Shown: positions 17,019 to 27,393, counted from the stretch's first letter. The stretch: DNA of 64,000 nt from Microbacterium sp. RU33B (GCF_900155915.1 NZ_FTPO01000001.1:992001-1056000), one strand, 5' to 3'. Notes: generated by a model not told the origin, from the letters alone. Numbers and translations: made by a program.

Positions 17019-17869
17019 CCTTCGTATGGGGTGCCGTGCTCGCGGGAGGGCTGCTCCTGACGCTCTCGCCGTGGGTCTGGCCGCGCACGCGATCATCGCC
17101 GTCGCCGGCGGAGCAGCGTGCGGCGACGATCCTCGAGGAAGCGGGTCTCGGTCGGCTGACGGTCGCCGCGTTCGTCGCGATGTCGGCTGTCTGCGCGGCG
17201 GTCGCGGCCGCCGCCGTGTGGCTCGCGACGCAGGTCGCGGCACTCGTGCTCGTCGCGGCGTTGGCCGGAGCAGCCGCGCCGCTCTTGTGGGTGCGCGCGC
17301 GGCGCACGCGCCTCCGCCGGTCCCGTCGCGCCCTCTGGCCGGATGTCTGCGATCTGCTCATCGCCTCGGTGCGTGCCGGGATGTCGCTCCCCGACGCGGT
17401 GGCCTCGCTCGCGGACTCGGCACCCGCACCGCTGCGGGCCGCGTTCGCGGGCTTCCGCCGGGATCTGGCGGCATCCGGGCATTTCGACTCCACCGCAGAG
17501 CGGCTCAGGGCGTCGCTCGCCGATCCGGTCGCCGATCGCATCGTCGAGACGCTGCGGATGGCCCGTCAGGTCGGCGGGACGGAGCTGACTCCCGTGCTGC
17601 GGGCGCTGTCGGCATCCGTGCGCGCCGAGGCGGCGCTGCGCTCGGAGGTCGAAGCGCGACAGTCGTGGATCCGCGGAGCCGCTGTGCTCGGTGTGACCGC
17701 CCCGTGGGCGATCCTCGCCCTGCTCGCCCTTCGGCCGGAGGGAGCGCGCGCGTATGGGAGCCCCGAGGGGCTCGTCCTCATCCTCGGCGGCGCGGCTGTG
17801 TCTTTCGTGGCGTACCGGCTGATGCTGCGGCTCGGTCGTCTTCCCGAGCCGCGGCGGTGGGTCGGATGA
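17015..17869 (+). CDS. TadB-like pilus inner-membrane platform protein
   Basis: 284 residues from GTG 17015, overlapping the ATPase stop. Hydrophobic segments occur at about residues 5-20, 45-90 and 225-275, with a T2SSF domain between (LIASVRAGMSLPDAVASLA, RQVGGTELTPVLRAL). These proteins form the membrane platform that couples the ATPase to pilin assembly. It is intact and coupled to the next gene. Confidence 0.8.
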   Translation: MTFVWGAVLAGGLLLTLSPWVWPRTRSSPSPAEQRAATILEEAGLGRLTVAAFVAMSAVCAAVAAAAVWLATQVAALVLVAALAGAAAPLLWVRARRTRLRRSRRALWPDVCDLLIASVRAGMSLPDAVASLADSAPAPLRAAFAGFRRDLAASGHFDSTAERLRASLADPVADRIVETLRMARQVGGTELTPVLRALSASVRAEAALRSEVEARQSWIRGAAVLGVTAPWAILALLALRPEGARAYGSPEGLVLILGGAAVSFVAYRLMLRLGRLPEPRRWVG

Positions 17870-18783
17870 CCGATCTCTCCCTCGCGGTCGTCCTGGGTGG
17901 CGCCTTCGGCCTGGGAGTCTGCCTCCTGCTCTCCCTCGCGCCGCGGTGGGGTGCGCCGAGCCTCGCCCGCCGGATCGCGCCGTACCTCCGCGACGTCGTC
18001 GATCCGCGCGGCAGCCTCCCGGGCGTATCCGTCGACGGGTTCGACGCGGCGTCGCTCCTCAGAAGCGCGCAGGAGCGGATCTCCCGACTCCTCGGCGGCT
18101 CGGACGCGGTCGAGCGCCGCCTCCGTCAGGCGGGATGGGAGGGGGATGCCTCCGCGTTCCGCGGTCGGCAGCTCGCGTGGGCGGTGATCGGCATCGCGGT
18201 CGGCGGGGCGGTCGTCGTCGTCCTCGTGCTCACCGGCCGTGCGAGCGGAGCCGTCGCGCTGCTTCCTCCCCTGTGCGGTGTGGCCGGGGCGGTCCTGTGC
18301 GACGCGCGACTCACGCGCGCGGCGCGCGCCCGTGTCGCCCGCATCGAGGAGGAGCTGCCGACGGTGCTCGAGTTCCTCGCGCTCTGCCTGTCGGCGGGCG
18401 AGGGCATCTTCGACTCGCTGCGCCGTGTCGGCGACGTCGGCGCGGGAGAGCTGACCGGTGAGCTGCGCGGCGCTGTCCTCGCCGTCGGGATCGGCTCCCC
18501 GCTGTCCGAGTCGCTCGCGCGCGTCGCGCGCCGCCTCGACGTGCCCGCGCTCACGCGGTCGCTCGACCAGCTCGTGGCTGCCATCGATCGCGGCGCGCCG
18601 CTCGCCCACGTGCTGCACGCTCAGGCGCTCGACGCCCGCGAAGACGCGAAGCGCTCGCTCATCGAACGCGCCGGCCGCGCCGAGATCCTGATGCTTCTGC
18701 CTCTCGTCTTCCTCATTCTTCCGCTGAGCGTCCTGTTCGCGGTCTTCCCCGGCATCCTCATGCTCCGTCTCGGAATCGGCTGA
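17866..18783 (+). CDS. TadC-like pilus platform protein
   Basis: 305 residues from ATG 17866 (ATGA overlap with tadB). It has the same architecture as TadB: N-terminal membrane segment, a central pair near residues 105-140, the T2SSF helical domain (EFLALCLSAGEGIFDSLRRV) and a C-terminal membrane hairpin (MLLPLVFLILPLSVLFAVFPG). A longer open frame upstream is a shadow of tadB. It probably pairs with TadB in the pilus machine. Confidence 0.8.
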   Translation: MTDLSLAVVLGGAFGLGVCLLLSLAPRWGAPSLARRIAPYLRDVVDPRGSLPGVSVDGFDAASLLRSAQERISRLLGGSDAVERRLRQAGWEGDASAFRGRQLAWAVIGIAVGGAVVVVLVLTGRASGAVALLPPLCGVAGAVLCDARLTRAARARVARIEEELPTVLEFLALCLSAGEGIFDSLRRVGDVGAGELTGELRGAVLAVGIGSPLSESLARVARRLDVPALTRSLDQLVAAIDRGAPLAHVLHAQALDAREDAKRSLIERAGRAEILMLLPLVFLILPLSVLFAVFPGILMLRLGIG

Positions 18784-18806
18784 CCCTCGGGTCGCAAAGG
18801 AGAATC

Positions 18807-18998
18807 ATGTTCCGTCCACTCATCGCCCGTCTGCGCGCTGCCGCGCTCGACACCCTCGACGACGAAAGAGGCGACGTCCCCGGCTGGGTGCTGGTGACAC
18901 TCATGACCGCAGGCCTGGTCGTGTTGATCTGGGCGCTCGCCGGTCCGGCGCTGCAGGGACTCTTCGAGCAGGCGATCTCGCGCGTCTCGGGCTTCTGA
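18807..18998 (+). CDS. Flp-type pilin-like small protein
   Basis: 63 residues with a good AAAGGAG ribosome site. A short charged leader (LDDERGDVPG) precedes one hydrophobic helix (WVLVTLMTAGLVVLIWALAG), the plan of actinobacterial Flp pilins and related DUF4244 proteins found in tad clusters. It would be inserted in the membrane, processed and polymerised. Confidence 0.7.
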   Translation: MFRPLIARLRAAALDTLDDERGDVPGWVLVTLMTAGLVVLIWALAGPALQGLFEQAISRVSGF

Positions 18999-19012
18999 GC
19001 AAGATCCGCCCC

Positions 19013-19423
19013 GTGCATCGACTGCGTCGTGCGATCGACGGGCTCGCCGCCGACGAGAGTGGTGCGAGCCCGGTCGAGTTCGTGCTCGTCGGAACTCTGC
19101 TGACTCTCCTGACGCTCGGCGTCCTGCAGTTCGGCCTCGCTGTGTACGTGCGGAACGTCGTACACGACGCCGCGGTCGAAGGCGCCTTCCACGCGGCTCT
19201 TGCCGACACCGGTGCCGCCGAGGGTGCGGAGCGCACCCGGCAGATCCTCACGCGGACCGTGGGGGCCGCCTACGCCGGAGATGTCTCCGCGCGCGAGACC
19301 CTCGCGCTCGGGCAACCGTCGGTCGAGGTCATCGTGCACGCACCGCTCCCGCTGTTCGGGCTGCTCGGAGCGTCGCGGATGCTGGAGGTGACCGCGCGTG
19401 CGCCGGTCGAATCGCTGGACTGA
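19013..19423 (+). CDS. TadE-like pseudopilin
   Basis: 136 residues from GTG 19013. After a basic leader comes DESGASPVEFVLVGTLLTLL, the TadE signature of a Glu a few residues into the hydrophobic helix, then an extracytoplasmic domain. TadE proteins are minor pilins of the Flp pilus. The next gene overlaps it. Confidence 0.8.
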   Translation: MHRLRRAIDGLAADESGASPVEFVLVGTLLTLLTLGVLQFGLAVYVRNVVHDAAVEGAFHAALADTGAAEGAERTRQILTRTVGAAYAGDVSARETLALGQPSVEVIVHAPLPLFGLLGASRMLEVTARAPVESLD

Positions 19424-19865
19424 CGCGGCGTCCTCCGATGACCGCGGTTCGGCGCCTCTCGAGTTCATCCTCGTCGGAATGCTCCTGCTCGTCCCTCTCG
19501 TGTACCTCATCGTGGCCCTCGGACTCATCCAGGAGCAGGCGCTCGGCACCGAGGCCGGGGCGCGTCACATCGCCCGCGCCGTCTCCACGGCGACGGACAC
19601 CGCGGATGCTCGGCGGAGCGCCGATGTCGTGCTGGCATCGGTGGTGGAGGAGTACGGGATGGATGCCTCCACCGTCGCGATCTCACTCGACTGCCGCCCC
19701 GCAGGCTCTCCCTGCCCCGAAGCCGGAGCCACGGTGATCGTGACGGTGCGCACCACGGTCGCTCTGCCGCTCGTGCCGCCGATCCTGGGGCTCGACCGGC
19801 TCGCCACGATCCCGGTGGAGGCCACCTCGGCGCAGAAGGTGTCGCGCTTCTGGGGTGCGCCGTGA
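19398..19865 (+). CDS. second TadE-like minor pilin
   Basis: 155 residues from GTG 19398, overlapping the previous gene by 26 bases. It has DDRGSAPLEFILVGMLLLV, the same TadE-type leader and helix, then a ~110-residue outer domain with one Cys pair (DCRPAGSPCP). It is probably a TadF/TadE paralogue in the same pilus. Confidence 0.75.
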   Translation: MRRSNRWTDAASSDDRGSAPLEFILVGMLLLVPLVYLIVALGLIQEQALGTEAGARHIARAVSTATDTADARRSADVVLASVVEEYGMDASTVAISLDCRPAGSPCPEAGATVIVTVRTTVALPLVPPILGLDRLATIPVEATSAQKVSRFWGAP

Positions 19866-20305
19866 GTCGACTGCGCGCCGCGAACCGACTGCGCGCCGCG
19901 ACCGGCGGCGACGAGGGCAGCGTCCTGCCCCTGACTCTCGGCTACGCGGCCCTGGCCCTGATCGCGGTCCTCGTCTGCGTGGATGGGACGAGCCTGTACT
20001 TGGGGCAGAAGCGCCTGGACGGGTTGGCGGATTCCGCGGCGCTCGCGGGTGCCGACGGCTTCACACTGAGTCTCGTCGACGGAGAGCCGGCCGCCGTGCT
20101 CACCGACGCTGCCGTCCGTGCCCAGGCGGAGGCGCTGATCGTCGAGGTCGGGGGAGACGCCGTACTCGTCGACGCGGGAACGCCCGACGGTGTGTCGTCA
20201 CGAGTCACGGTGGCCCAGGAGTGGCGCCCGCCGGTCCTCACCCTGTTCGTGCCCGACGGCGTCGCGCTCGAGGCCACGGCGACGAGCCGCACGGCGCTCC
20301 GCTGA
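19862..20305 (+). CDS. TadG-like pilus-associated protein
   Basis: 147 residues from GTG 19862, 4-base overlap with the previous gene. It has GDEGSVLPLTLGYAALALIA, a pilin-like leader and helix, then GQKRLDGLADSAALAGADG, the motif usual in TadG/Rv3660-type helicase-cluster proteins. This is shorter than full TadG proteins. It ends the tad operon; the next gene is on the other strand. Confidence 0.7.
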   Translation: MSRLRAANRLRAATGGDEGSVLPLTLGYAALALIAVLVCVDGTSLYLGQKRLDGLADSAALAGADGFTLSLVDGEPAAVLTDAAVRAQAEALIVEVGGDAVLVDAGTPDGVSSRVTVAQEWRPPVLTLFVPDGVALEATATSRTALR

Positions 20306-20315
20306 CGACGCCGGC

Positions 20316-21578
20316 CTACGACCGGGTGTGCGGGGAGTAGCGCGGAACGAACCGGAGGAACGCGAGCGCGCCGGCGAGGCCGATCGCGCCGATGATCCCC
20401 GTCGCCAGCGACAACGAGGCCGCAGCGGTGACGGCCGAGACGAGCAGCGGCGCGACAGCGCCCCCGGCATCCGTCAGCGTGCGCCACGACCCGAGGAACG
20501 GAGCGGGATCGTCCTGCGGGGCGACGTCGGCGCCGAGAGTGAGCAGGATGCCGCTGGAGAGACCGTTGCCCACGCCGAGCACCGCGGCGAAGAGCGCGAA
20601 CCACATCGTGGCCTGGTCGCCGTCGTGCGTGAACGACAGCGCGACGAAGCCTGCGCCCATCAGCAGCATCGCGGGAAGTGCGGCCCACAGTCGGCCGAAG
20701 CGGTCCATCACCTGACCGCTCGCATAGAACAGAGCGAAGTCGATCGCGCCCGAGACGCCCACCACGAGCGCGATCGAGGAGGCGTCCAGGCCGATCGACA
20801 CTCCCCACAGGGGCAGCACGACCTGACGTGCCGAGCGCACGGCGGAGAGGGATGCCGCGGCCAGTCCGAGGCGGGCGAGCACGCCGCGGAACCGCCACAT
20901 CGTGCGGAAGACGCCGACGCGCTCGCTCGTCGGGATCGCCCCCGTCACGGCTTCGCCGGTGTCTTCGGCGACCCGCGAGTCGCCGGCGGACTCGGCCGCC
21001 AGCTGCGTCTCGGGATCGGGTCCGAGCAGCACGAGCAGCACGGTGGCGACGAGGCACACGCCGAAGAACCAGATCGTGGCGTGCTCGTCGCCGAACAGCG
21101 CGAGGAGCGCCGCCGCCACGAACGGCCCGACGAACATGCCGAGCCGGAACGTGCCGCCCAGCAGGGAGAGCGAGCGCGCCCGGAACGCGATCGGCACTCG
21201 CGTGGTCATGAACGAGTGCCGGGCCAAGCCGAAGGCCGCCGCGCACAGTCCGATGAGGAAGACGGATGCCGCGAACACGCCCAGCAGCGGGGCGACGATC
21301 ATGCCGACGATCCCGGCGAGGGCGAGGATGCCGGCGATCGCCATCGTGAGGCGCTCGCCGATGCGGGCGACTGCCCAGCCGGCGGGGATGTTGCCGCACA
21401 GCTGGCCGACGACCAGCGCGGCCGCGACGAGGGCGGAGGTGGCGACGTCCGCTCCGAGCTCGATCGCGATGATCGGGATGAGCGGGATGACGGCGCCCTC
21501 GCCGAGCGCGAAGAGCAGCGTCGGCCCGTAGATCATGGGCGCGAAGCGCCGCAGGATGCCGGAGGCGTTGTCGCTCAC
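20316..21578 (-). CDS. MFS transporter
   Basis: 420 residues with about 12 hydrophobic segments. The loop between helices 2 and 3 reads GNIPAGWAVARIGERL, the MFS motif A variant. It should export a small hydrophobic compound by proton exchange; the substrate cannot be read from sequence. It converges on the tad operon with only 10 bases between. Confidence 0.8.
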   Translation of the reverse strand: MSDNASGILRRFAPMIYGPTLLFALGEGAVIPLIPIIAIELGADVATSALVAAALVVGQLCGNIPAGWAVARIGERLTMAIAGILALAGIVGMIVAPLLGVFAASVFLIGLCAAAFGLARHSFMTTRVPIAFRARSLSLLGGTFRLGMFVGPFVAAALLALFGDEHATIWFFGVCLVATVLLVLLGPDPETQLAAESAGDSRVAEDTGEAVTGAIPTSERVGVFRTMWRFRGVLARLGLAAASLSAVRSARQVVLPLWGVSIGLDASSIALVVGVSGAIDFALFYASGQVMDRFGRLWAALPAMLLMGAGFVALSFTHDGDQATMWFALFAAVLGVGNGLSSGILLTLGADVAPQDDPAPFLGSWRTLTDAGGAVAPLLVSAVTAAASLSLATGIIGAIGLAGALAFLRFVPRYSPHTRS

Positions 21579-21658
21579 TCCTCCACGCTAGACCCGCATC
21601 GGAGAGCGACCCGCGACAGCACGGCCGGGCGCGGCATCCGCGATACCCTGGAGACAAC

Positions 21659-22768
21659 ATGCTCGAACTCGATCTCGCCGCCGACATCCAGGCCCTGCGC
21701 TCCACCTTCGCCGACATCAAGGCGGTGGTCGACGTCGACGCACTCACCGCCGAGATCGCACGCCTCAGCGAAGAGGCCGGCGCCCCCGACCTCTGGGATG
21801 ACGTGGAGAAGGCGCAGAAGGTCACCAGCGCCCTGAGCCACCGTCAGTCCGAGCTCAAGCGCATCGCCGATCTCGAGGCGCGCCTCGACGACCTCGACGT
21901 GCTCATCGAGCTCGCCGTCGAGATGGAGGACGAGGAGTCGGCCGACGAGGCCCGCAAGGAGCTCGCCGAGCTGGAGGACGTCGTCGGACAGCTCGAGGTG
22001 CAGACGCTCCTCGACGGCGAGTACGACTCGCGCTCCGCGGTCGTCACGATCCGCTCCGGCGCGGGCGGCGACGACGCCACCGACTTCGCCGAGATGCTGC
22101 TGCGCATGTACCTGCGCTGGGCCGAGCGTCACAAGTACCCCGTCAAGGTCATGGACACCTCCTACGCGGAGGGCGCGGGCATCAAGTCGGCGACGTTCGA
22201 GATCGACGCGCCGTATGCCTACGGCACGCTGTCGGTCGAGGCCGGTACGCACCGCCTCGCCCGCATCAGCCCGTTCGGCTCAGCCGACAAGCGCCAGACG
22301 TCGTTCGCCGCGGTCGAGGTCATCCCCGTGATGGAGGAGGCCCAGGAGGTGGAGGTGCCCGAGGGCGACATCCGCGTCGACGTCTTCCGCTCGTCCGGCC
22401 CCGGAGGGCAGTCGGTCAACACGACCGACTCCGCCGTGCGCATCACGCACCTCCCGACCGGCCTCGTCGTGTCGATGCAGAACGAGAAGTCGCAGATCCA
22501 GAACCGCGCCGCCGCCATGCGCGTGCTGCAGACGCGCCTCATGCTGCTCCAGCGCGAAGAAGAGGCCGCGAAGAAGAAGGAGCTCGCCGGTGTGATCACG
22601 GCGAGCTGGGGCGACCAGATGCGCTCGTACTTCCTCTACGGGCAGCAGCTCGTGAAAGACCTGCGCACGGGCTACGAGGTCGGAAACCCCGCCTCGGTGT
22701 TCGACGGCGACCTCGACGGGCTCATCGCCGCGGGCATCCGCTGGCGCAAGCGCAAAGACGACGACTGA
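21659..22768 (+). CDS. prfB: peptide chain release factor 2
   Basis: 369 residues. It has the RF2 tripeptide anticodon SPF ([16 protein letters not shown]) that reads UGA and UAA, and the GGQ catalytic loop [17 protein letters not shown]. No programmed frameshift is present near codon 25; the frame is continuous, as in many actinobacteria. It heads the core block with ftsEX and smpB. Confidence 0.97.
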   Translation: MLELDLAADIQALRSTFADIKAVVDVDALTAEIARLSEEAGAPDLWDDVEKAQKVTSALSHRQSELKRIADLEARLDDLDVLIELAVEMEDEESADEARKELAELEDVVGQLEVQTLLDGEYDSRSAVVTIRSGAGGDDATDFAEMLLRMYLRWAERHKYPVKVMDTSYAEGAGIKSATFEIDAPYAYGTLSVEAGTHRLARISPFGSADKRQTSFAAVEVIPVMEEAQEVEVPEGDIRVDVFRSSGPGGQSVNTTDSAVRITHLPTGLVVSMQNEKSQIQNRAAAMRVLQTRLMLLQREEEAAKKKELAGVITASWGDQMRSYFLYGQQLVKDLRTGYEVGNPASVFDGDLDGLIAAGIRWRKRKDDD

Positions 22769-22843
22769 GCGACCGCTCGGCCCACAGGCAGGGGCCGGAT
22801 GTCGAGGTGGGGCGATGTCGTACGTCGGGTCTAGCGTCGTCGC

Positions 22844-23287
22844 ATGGCACTCGCACTCGCTGAACTCTCCTCCGACAACCTCCCGGGTGTGATCCGACTT
22901 CCGCCTGCGCCGGGGGAGAAGTCCACCGTCGCCCCCGTCGCCTGGTCGATCGCCGAGGCATACGTCACGCCGACGGCGTGGCCGCGCGCGATCCTCGACG
23001 ACGACGAGGTGGTGGGGTTCGTGATGGCCAATTGGGATCCCGACAGCGAGATCGAGGCGTTCCGCGGCGGCATCTGGCGATTGAACGTCGCCGACGAGGC
23101 GCAGGGCCGCGGCATAGGGCGCTTCGCCGTCGAGCAGATCGCCGCCGAAGCGCGCCGGCGCGGGTACGACAAGATCACCGTGCTGTGGGAGCCGGGGGCC
23201 GACGGACCCGAGCAGTTCTACCTGAAGGTCGGATTCCGCATCACGGGGGAGCTGTTCGGCGAGACCGTGGGCGAGCTCGCCGTCTGA
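22844..23287 (+). CDS. GNAT-family N-acetyltransferase
   Basis: 147 residues with the GNAT acetyl-CoA site [21 protein letters not shown] (the RGxGxA-type loop QGRGIG) and the later strand/helix [12 protein letters not shown]. The acceptor substrate is unknown. It stands between prfB and ftsE without overlaps. Confidence 0.85.
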   Translation: MALALAELSSDNLPGVIRLPPAPGEKSTVAPVAWSIAEAYVTPTAWPRAILDDDEVVGFVMANWDPDSEIEAFRGGIWRLNVADEAQGRGIGRFAVEQIAAEARRRGYDKITVLWEPGADGPEQFYLKVGFRITGELFGETVGELAV

Positions 23288-23373
23288 GCTCCGCACCCCG
23301 AGTCGCGCGGATGCCGCGGCGCGCGGGTGTCGCTCGGGGCAACCGCGCCGACCCTGCCTAGGCTGGCACAGCC

Positions 23374-24456
23374 ATGATCCGGTTCGAGAACGTCACGAAG
23401 CGCTATCGCGGCACCGCGAGGCCGGCTCTCCTGGACGTCGACTTCGAGGTGCTCCGCGGCGAGTTCGTCTTCCTCGTCGGCGCGTCGGGCTCCGGCAAAT
23501 CGTCGTGCCTCCGACTCGTCCTGCGAGAAGACGTCCCCAGCGATGGGCGGGTCGTCGTGCTCGGCCGCGACCTGCGCACGCTGTCCAACCGCAAAGTGCC
23601 GTACTTCCGACGTCACGTCGGTGCGGTGTTCCAGGACTTCCGGCTCCTGCCGACCAAGACGGTGTTCCAGAACGTGGCCTTCACTCTCCAGGTCACCGGA
23701 TCGTCGCGCGCCTTCATCCAGCAGTCCGTTCCCGAGGTTCTCGCCCTCGTCGGACTGGCGGGCAAGGAGAAGCGCTTCCCGCACGAGCTCTCCGGCGGTG
23801 AGCAGCAGCGTGTCGCCATCGCCCGTGCACTCGTCAACCGTCCGCAGGTGCTCCTCGCCGACGAGCCGACCGGAAACCTCGACCCCGCGACATCCGTCGA
23901 GATCATGCAGCTGCTGTCGCGGATCAACGCCGGCGGCACGACCGTCGTGATGGCCACCCACGAGGCCGGCTTCGTCGACCAGATGCAGCGCCGTGTCATC
24001 GAGCTGCGCGACGGCGAGATCATCCGCGACGAGCGTCACGGCGGCTACGGCGACACGTCGGCACTGCCGAGCCTCGCGCCGGAGCCCGAACGCGGCGCCG
24101 CCGCGGTCGCCGCACTCACCGCCGTGCTCGAAGTGCACCGCGAACTCGTCGAGACCGGCACGGTCGACGAGAGCGTCGTCGACGCGGCTGATGCCGCGGC
24201 CGCCGCGGCCGCCGCACCCGTCGACGAAGACCTGGTCGTCGCCGCGGAGGCCGCCATCGAGGAATCCGCCGAAGCCCTCGCGGACGCGGAGCCGACATAC
24301 GAGCCCGAGCCCGAGCCCGCGATCGCCAAGGCCCCTGTCCCGCGCACGAACCCGATCCCCGTCGTGGAGGCCGTCGAGCTCGATGTGGCCGACCTCGGTC
24401 TCGCCGACCGGCTCGGACTCCGCGGCGACGAAGACGAAGTGGGGCCGACGTCGTGA
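23374..24456 (+). CDS. ftsE: cell division ATP-binding protein FtsE
   Basis: 360 residues. The first ~225 form a complete ABC ATPase: Walker [11 protein letters not shown]-loop VFQDFRLLP, signature LSGGEQQR, Walker [14 protein letters not shown] and switch ATHE. The last ~130 residues are an Ala/Glu/Pro-rich acidic tail not found in E. coli FtsE (about 222 residues) but seen in some Microbacteriaceae. FtsEX activates septal peptidoglycan hydrolases. It overlaps ftsX by 4 bases. Confidence 0.95.
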   Translation: MIRFENVTKRYRGTARPALLDVDFEVLRGEFVFLVGASGSGKSSCLRLVLREDVPSDGRVVVLGRDLRTLSNRKVPYFRRHVGAVFQDFRLLPTKTVFQNVAFTLQVTGSSRAFIQQSVPEVLALVGLAGKEKRFPHELSGGEQQRVAIARALVNRPQVLLADEPTGNLDPATSVEIMQLLSRINAGGTTVVMATHEAGFVDQMQRRVIELRDGEIIRDERHGGYGDTSALPSLAPEPERGAAAVAALTAVLEVHRELVETGTVDESVVDAADAAAAAAAAPVDEDLVVAAEAAIEESAEALADAEPTYEPEPEPAIAKAPVPRTNPIPVVEAVELDVADLGLADRLGLRGDEDEVGPTS

Positions 24457-25370
24457 GGTTCGGACTCATCCTCGCCGAGGCGCTGTCGGGCCTGCGACGC
24501 AATGCGTCGATGGTCATCTCGGTCGTGCTCGTGACCTTCGTGTCGTTGACGTTCGTCGGCGCCGCCGTGCTGATGCAGATGCAGATCGGTCAGATGCGCG
24601 ACTTCTGGGTCGATCGTGCGCAGGTCGCCGTCTACATGTGCACCTCGATCTCGACGCAGGCCACGACCTGCACTGACGGTGCGGCGACGCAGGAGCAGGT
24701 CGATGGGGTGCGTGCCGCCCTCGAAGGCGATGCCCTGGCGCCGCTCATCCGCAGCGTCACCTTCCTCGACAACGAGCAGGCGTACCAGGAGCTGCTCGAT
24801 CTGGTCGGCGAAGAGGACGCGAGCGTCGTCACCCCGGATCAGGTCAACGAGACCTTCCGCATCACGCTCGTGGATCAGACGCAGTCCGAGGTGATCATCG
24901 AGGCCTTCAAGGGGATGCAGGGGGTCGAGGACGTCGCGGATCAGCTGCAGTACCTCGAGCCTCTGTTCTCCGCCCTCACCGTGGCGACCTATATCGCGGT
25001 CGGTATCGCGGCGCTGATGCTGATCGCCGCCGTGCTGCTCATCGCCACCACGATCCGGCTGTCCGCCTATGCACGCCGGCGAGAGCTCGGCATCATGCGC
25101 CTGGTCGGGGCATCCAACCGCTTCATCCAGACCCCGTTCATCCTCGAGGGTGTCTTCGCGGCGCTGCTCGGATCGATCCTCGCGAGCGGCGCGGTGATCG
25201 CCGGCGTGCAGTTCGGCGTGAACGGATACCTCCGCGGGCGCATCCCGTTCGTGACGACGTGGGTCGGCATGGGGGACGCGTGGCTCGTGGTCCCGCTTCT
25301 GGTCGGCATCGGCGCACTGCTCGCGGCGCTCTCCGCGGGGTTCGCGATCCGGCGGTGGCTGCGCGCGTGA
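24453..25370 (+). CDS. ftsX: cell division permease FtsX
   Basis: 305 residues from GTG 24453. One N-terminal helix, an outer domain of ~130 residues with a Cys pair (MCTSISTQATTC), then three more helices with the FtsX cytoplasmic motif RRRELGIMRLVGASN. It transmits FtsE ATP hydrolysis across the membrane to cell-wall hydrolases. Confidence 0.95.
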   Translation: MRFGLILAEALSGLRRNASMVISVVLVTFVSLTFVGAAVLMQMQIGQMRDFWVDRAQVAVYMCTSISTQATTCTDGAATQEQVDGVRAALEGDALAPLIRSVTFLDNEQAYQELLDLVGEEDASVVTPDQVNETFRITLVDQTQSEVIIEAFKGMQGVEDVADQLQYLEPLFSALTVATYIAVGIAALMLIAAVLLIATTIRLSAYARRRELGIMRLVGASNRFIQTPFILEGVFAALLGSILASGAVIAGVQFGVNGYLRGRIPFVTTWVGMGDAWLVVPLLVGIGALLAALSAGFAIRRWLRA

Positions 25371-25410
25371 GCTAGACTGAACGGCTGCCGTCACAACGAG
25401 GAGTCCAGTC

Positions 25411-25887
25411 ATGCCCAAGGAACGCGGGGAGAAGGTCATCGCGACCAACCGTCGCGCCCGCCACGAGTACACGATCGAGAAGACGTACGAAGCCGGGCTC
25501 GTTCTCACGGGCACCGAGGTCAAGTCGCTCCGCATGGGACGCGCGAACCTCTCCGACGGCTACGCCTACATCGACGGCGGCGAGGCCTTCCTCGACGCCG
25601 TGCACATCCCGGAGTACTCCCAGGGCCACTGGACGAATCACGCGACGAAGCGCACGCGCAAGCTGCTGCTCCACAAGGACGAGATCATCAAGCTGTCGCA
25701 CGCCGTCTCAGCCGGCGGCTACACGCTCGTGCCATTGAAGCTGTACTTCTCCGACGGTCGCGCCAAGGTGGAGATCGCCGTCGCGAAGGGCAAGCGCGAA
25801 TTCGACAAGCGGCAGACGCTGCGCGAGCGCCAGGACACCCGTGAGGCGGAGCGCGCGATGCGCTCGCGCAATCGGATGGGCGAGTAG
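25411..25887 (+). CDS. smpB: SsrA-binding protein SmpB
   Basis: 158 residues with hallmark segments [29 protein letters not shown] and the C-terminal tail [16 protein letters not shown]. It carries tmRNA to stalled ribosomes; the tmRNA gene is 4.3 kb downstream. A clear ribosome site (AACGAGGAG) precedes the ATG. Confidence 0.97.
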   Translation: MPKERGEKVIATNRRARHEYTIEKTYEAGLVLTGTEVKSLRMGRANLSDGYAYIDGGEAFLDAVHIPEYSQGHWTNHATKRTRKLLLHKDEIIKLSHAVSAGGYTLVPLKLYFSDGRAKVEIAVAKGKREFDKRQTLRERQDTREAERAMRSRNRMGE

Positions 25888-25890
25888 GCG

Positions 25891-27354
25891 CTAACGGACT
25901 GCCGGCGCCTCGGCGACGGCATCCTCCGCGCGGTCGGTGAACGCCTGCTTCGGCACGAACACCAGGAGCACGGCCGCCGTCAGGGCGGTCACACCGCAGA
26001 CGATCCACACCGTCATGTAGCCGGAGAGCGATCCTGCGGTGCCGCCGGTCTGCACGGCCCCGGTCGCCCCGTGGAGGAGCGCTATGCCGAACACGCACGA
26101 CGCGATGGCGCCGCCGACGGTCTTCACCGAGTTGGTGAGGCCCGTCGCGACGCCCGTCTGCGTGGGAGGGGCGGCGGATGCGGCGGCGGCCGGCAGAGCG
26201 GCGACCAGGGCGCCCGATCCGAGCCCCGCGATCATCATGTTCGTCACGAGCTGGGCGTAGGTGTCGTGGAACGGCACGAACAGGAGGAACCCGATGCCGA
26301 CGAGCGTCGCGGCGCCGATGAGGGTCACGCGCGGCGTCACGCGTCGGGCGATCGGCGAGAAGCTCAGGGCCCCGACGATCATCGCGATCAGGTAGAGCCC
26401 GATGATCAGCGACGTCGCGAACCCGGTCGTGCCGAGGCCGTAGCCGTAGACCTCGGGATCGGTGCGCGCGAAGGTCGACAGCGGGGCCTGTGCGCCCAGC
26501 ACGCTGACGCCGAAGAGTCCGGCGGTGAGGAAGACGGGGCCGAGGGCGGGGGAGCGGAACATCCGCACATCGATGAGCGGGTCGTCGTGGCGCAGCTCCC
26601 ACAGGGTGAAGGGCACGACGAGCGCGATGCCGAGGACGACGACGAACCATGACCAGGGGTTGACCAGGCCGTTCTCGAGTCGCAGGAGGCTGAGGCCCCC
26701 CGTGAACGCGATGAGAGCGATCGAGATCAGGCTGAGCCCGACGATGTCGAGGCGCCCGCCGGTCGGGTCGGGCGACTCCTGCACGCCGAAGAGGATGACG
26801 AAGAAGCAGATGACGATCAGCGCGGCCGGCACGAGCAGCACGACGGTCAGCGGCAGGACGTCGACGAGCGCACCGCCGGCGAGCGCCCCGGTGATGGCCC
26901 CGAACTCGAGCGCCGCGACGAGGAATCCCGCCGCCCTCGCCGTGATGATCGACCGGCCCTCCATGCGGCGGGACCTCGACCAGATGAGCGCGATCTCCAG
27001 CGGCAGCCACACGACGTAGAAGCCCATGAGCGTCCACGCGATCGTGAACAGCGCGAACGAATCGGTGAACGGCAGGACGAGGGCCGCCGCAGCCGTGAGG
27101 GCCGTCGACACGAGCAGCATCCGCTTGTGCCCCACCATGTCGCCGAGCTTCGCGAAGGCCGGCACGACGAGGGCCGACAGCATGAGCTGCGTGCCCTCGA
27201 ACCAGTTGACGTCGGCATCGGGGATGCCGAGGTGGCGGGCGATGTCGGTGAGCATCGGCGTGTAGTAGCCCTGAAGGACGCCGCTGGTGAACTCGACGAA
27301 CGCGAGGAATCCGACGACGCCGGCGAGTGTGCCGAGGGTCACGCGCTGCGTCAT
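25891..27354 (-). CDS. MFS multidrug exporter, DHA2 (14-helix) type
   Basis: 487 residues with about 14 hydrophobic segments. Motif A appears as AFAKLGDMVGHKRM and motif C-like GALAGGALVD follows in helix 5. The size fits EmrB/QacA-type drug exporters. It converges on smpB with a 3-base gap. Substrate unknown. Confidence 0.85.
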   Translation of the reverse strand: MTQRVTLGTLAGVVGFLAFVEFTSGVLQGYYTPMLTDIARHLGIPDADVNWFEGTQLMLSALVVPAFAKLGDMVGHKRMLLVSTALTAAAALVLPFTDSFALFTIAWTLMGFYVVWLPLEIALIWSRSRRMEGRSIITARAAGFLVAALEFGAITGALAGGALVDVLPLTVVLLVPAALIVICFFVILFGVQESPDPTGGRLDIVGLSLISIALIAFTGGLSLLRLENGLVNPWSWFVVVLGIALVVPFTLWELRHDDPLIDVRMFRSPALGPVFLTAGLFGVSVLGAQAPLSTFARTDPEVYGYGLGTTGFATSLIIGLYLIAMIVGALSFSPIARRVTPRVTLIGAATLVGIGFLLFVPFHDTYAQLVTNMMIAGLGSGALVAALPAAAASAAPPTQTGVATGLTNSVKTVGGAIASCVFGIALLHGATGAVQTGGTAGSLSGYMTVWIVCGVTALTAAVLLVFVPKQAFTDRAEDAVAEAPAVR

Positions 27355-27393
27355 GGGGGCTCCTGGAATCCGGGGGTCAGGGGAGGTCGAGCA

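Noticed and set aside
21659..21740. programmed frameshift in prfB
   Set aside because: The frame is continuous through the region where the in-frame TGA would be.
19942..21825. 627-codon minus-strand frame across the MFS gene
   Set aside because: The Arg-rich sequence lacks domains, and the overlapping frame encodes a normal 12-helix transporter.
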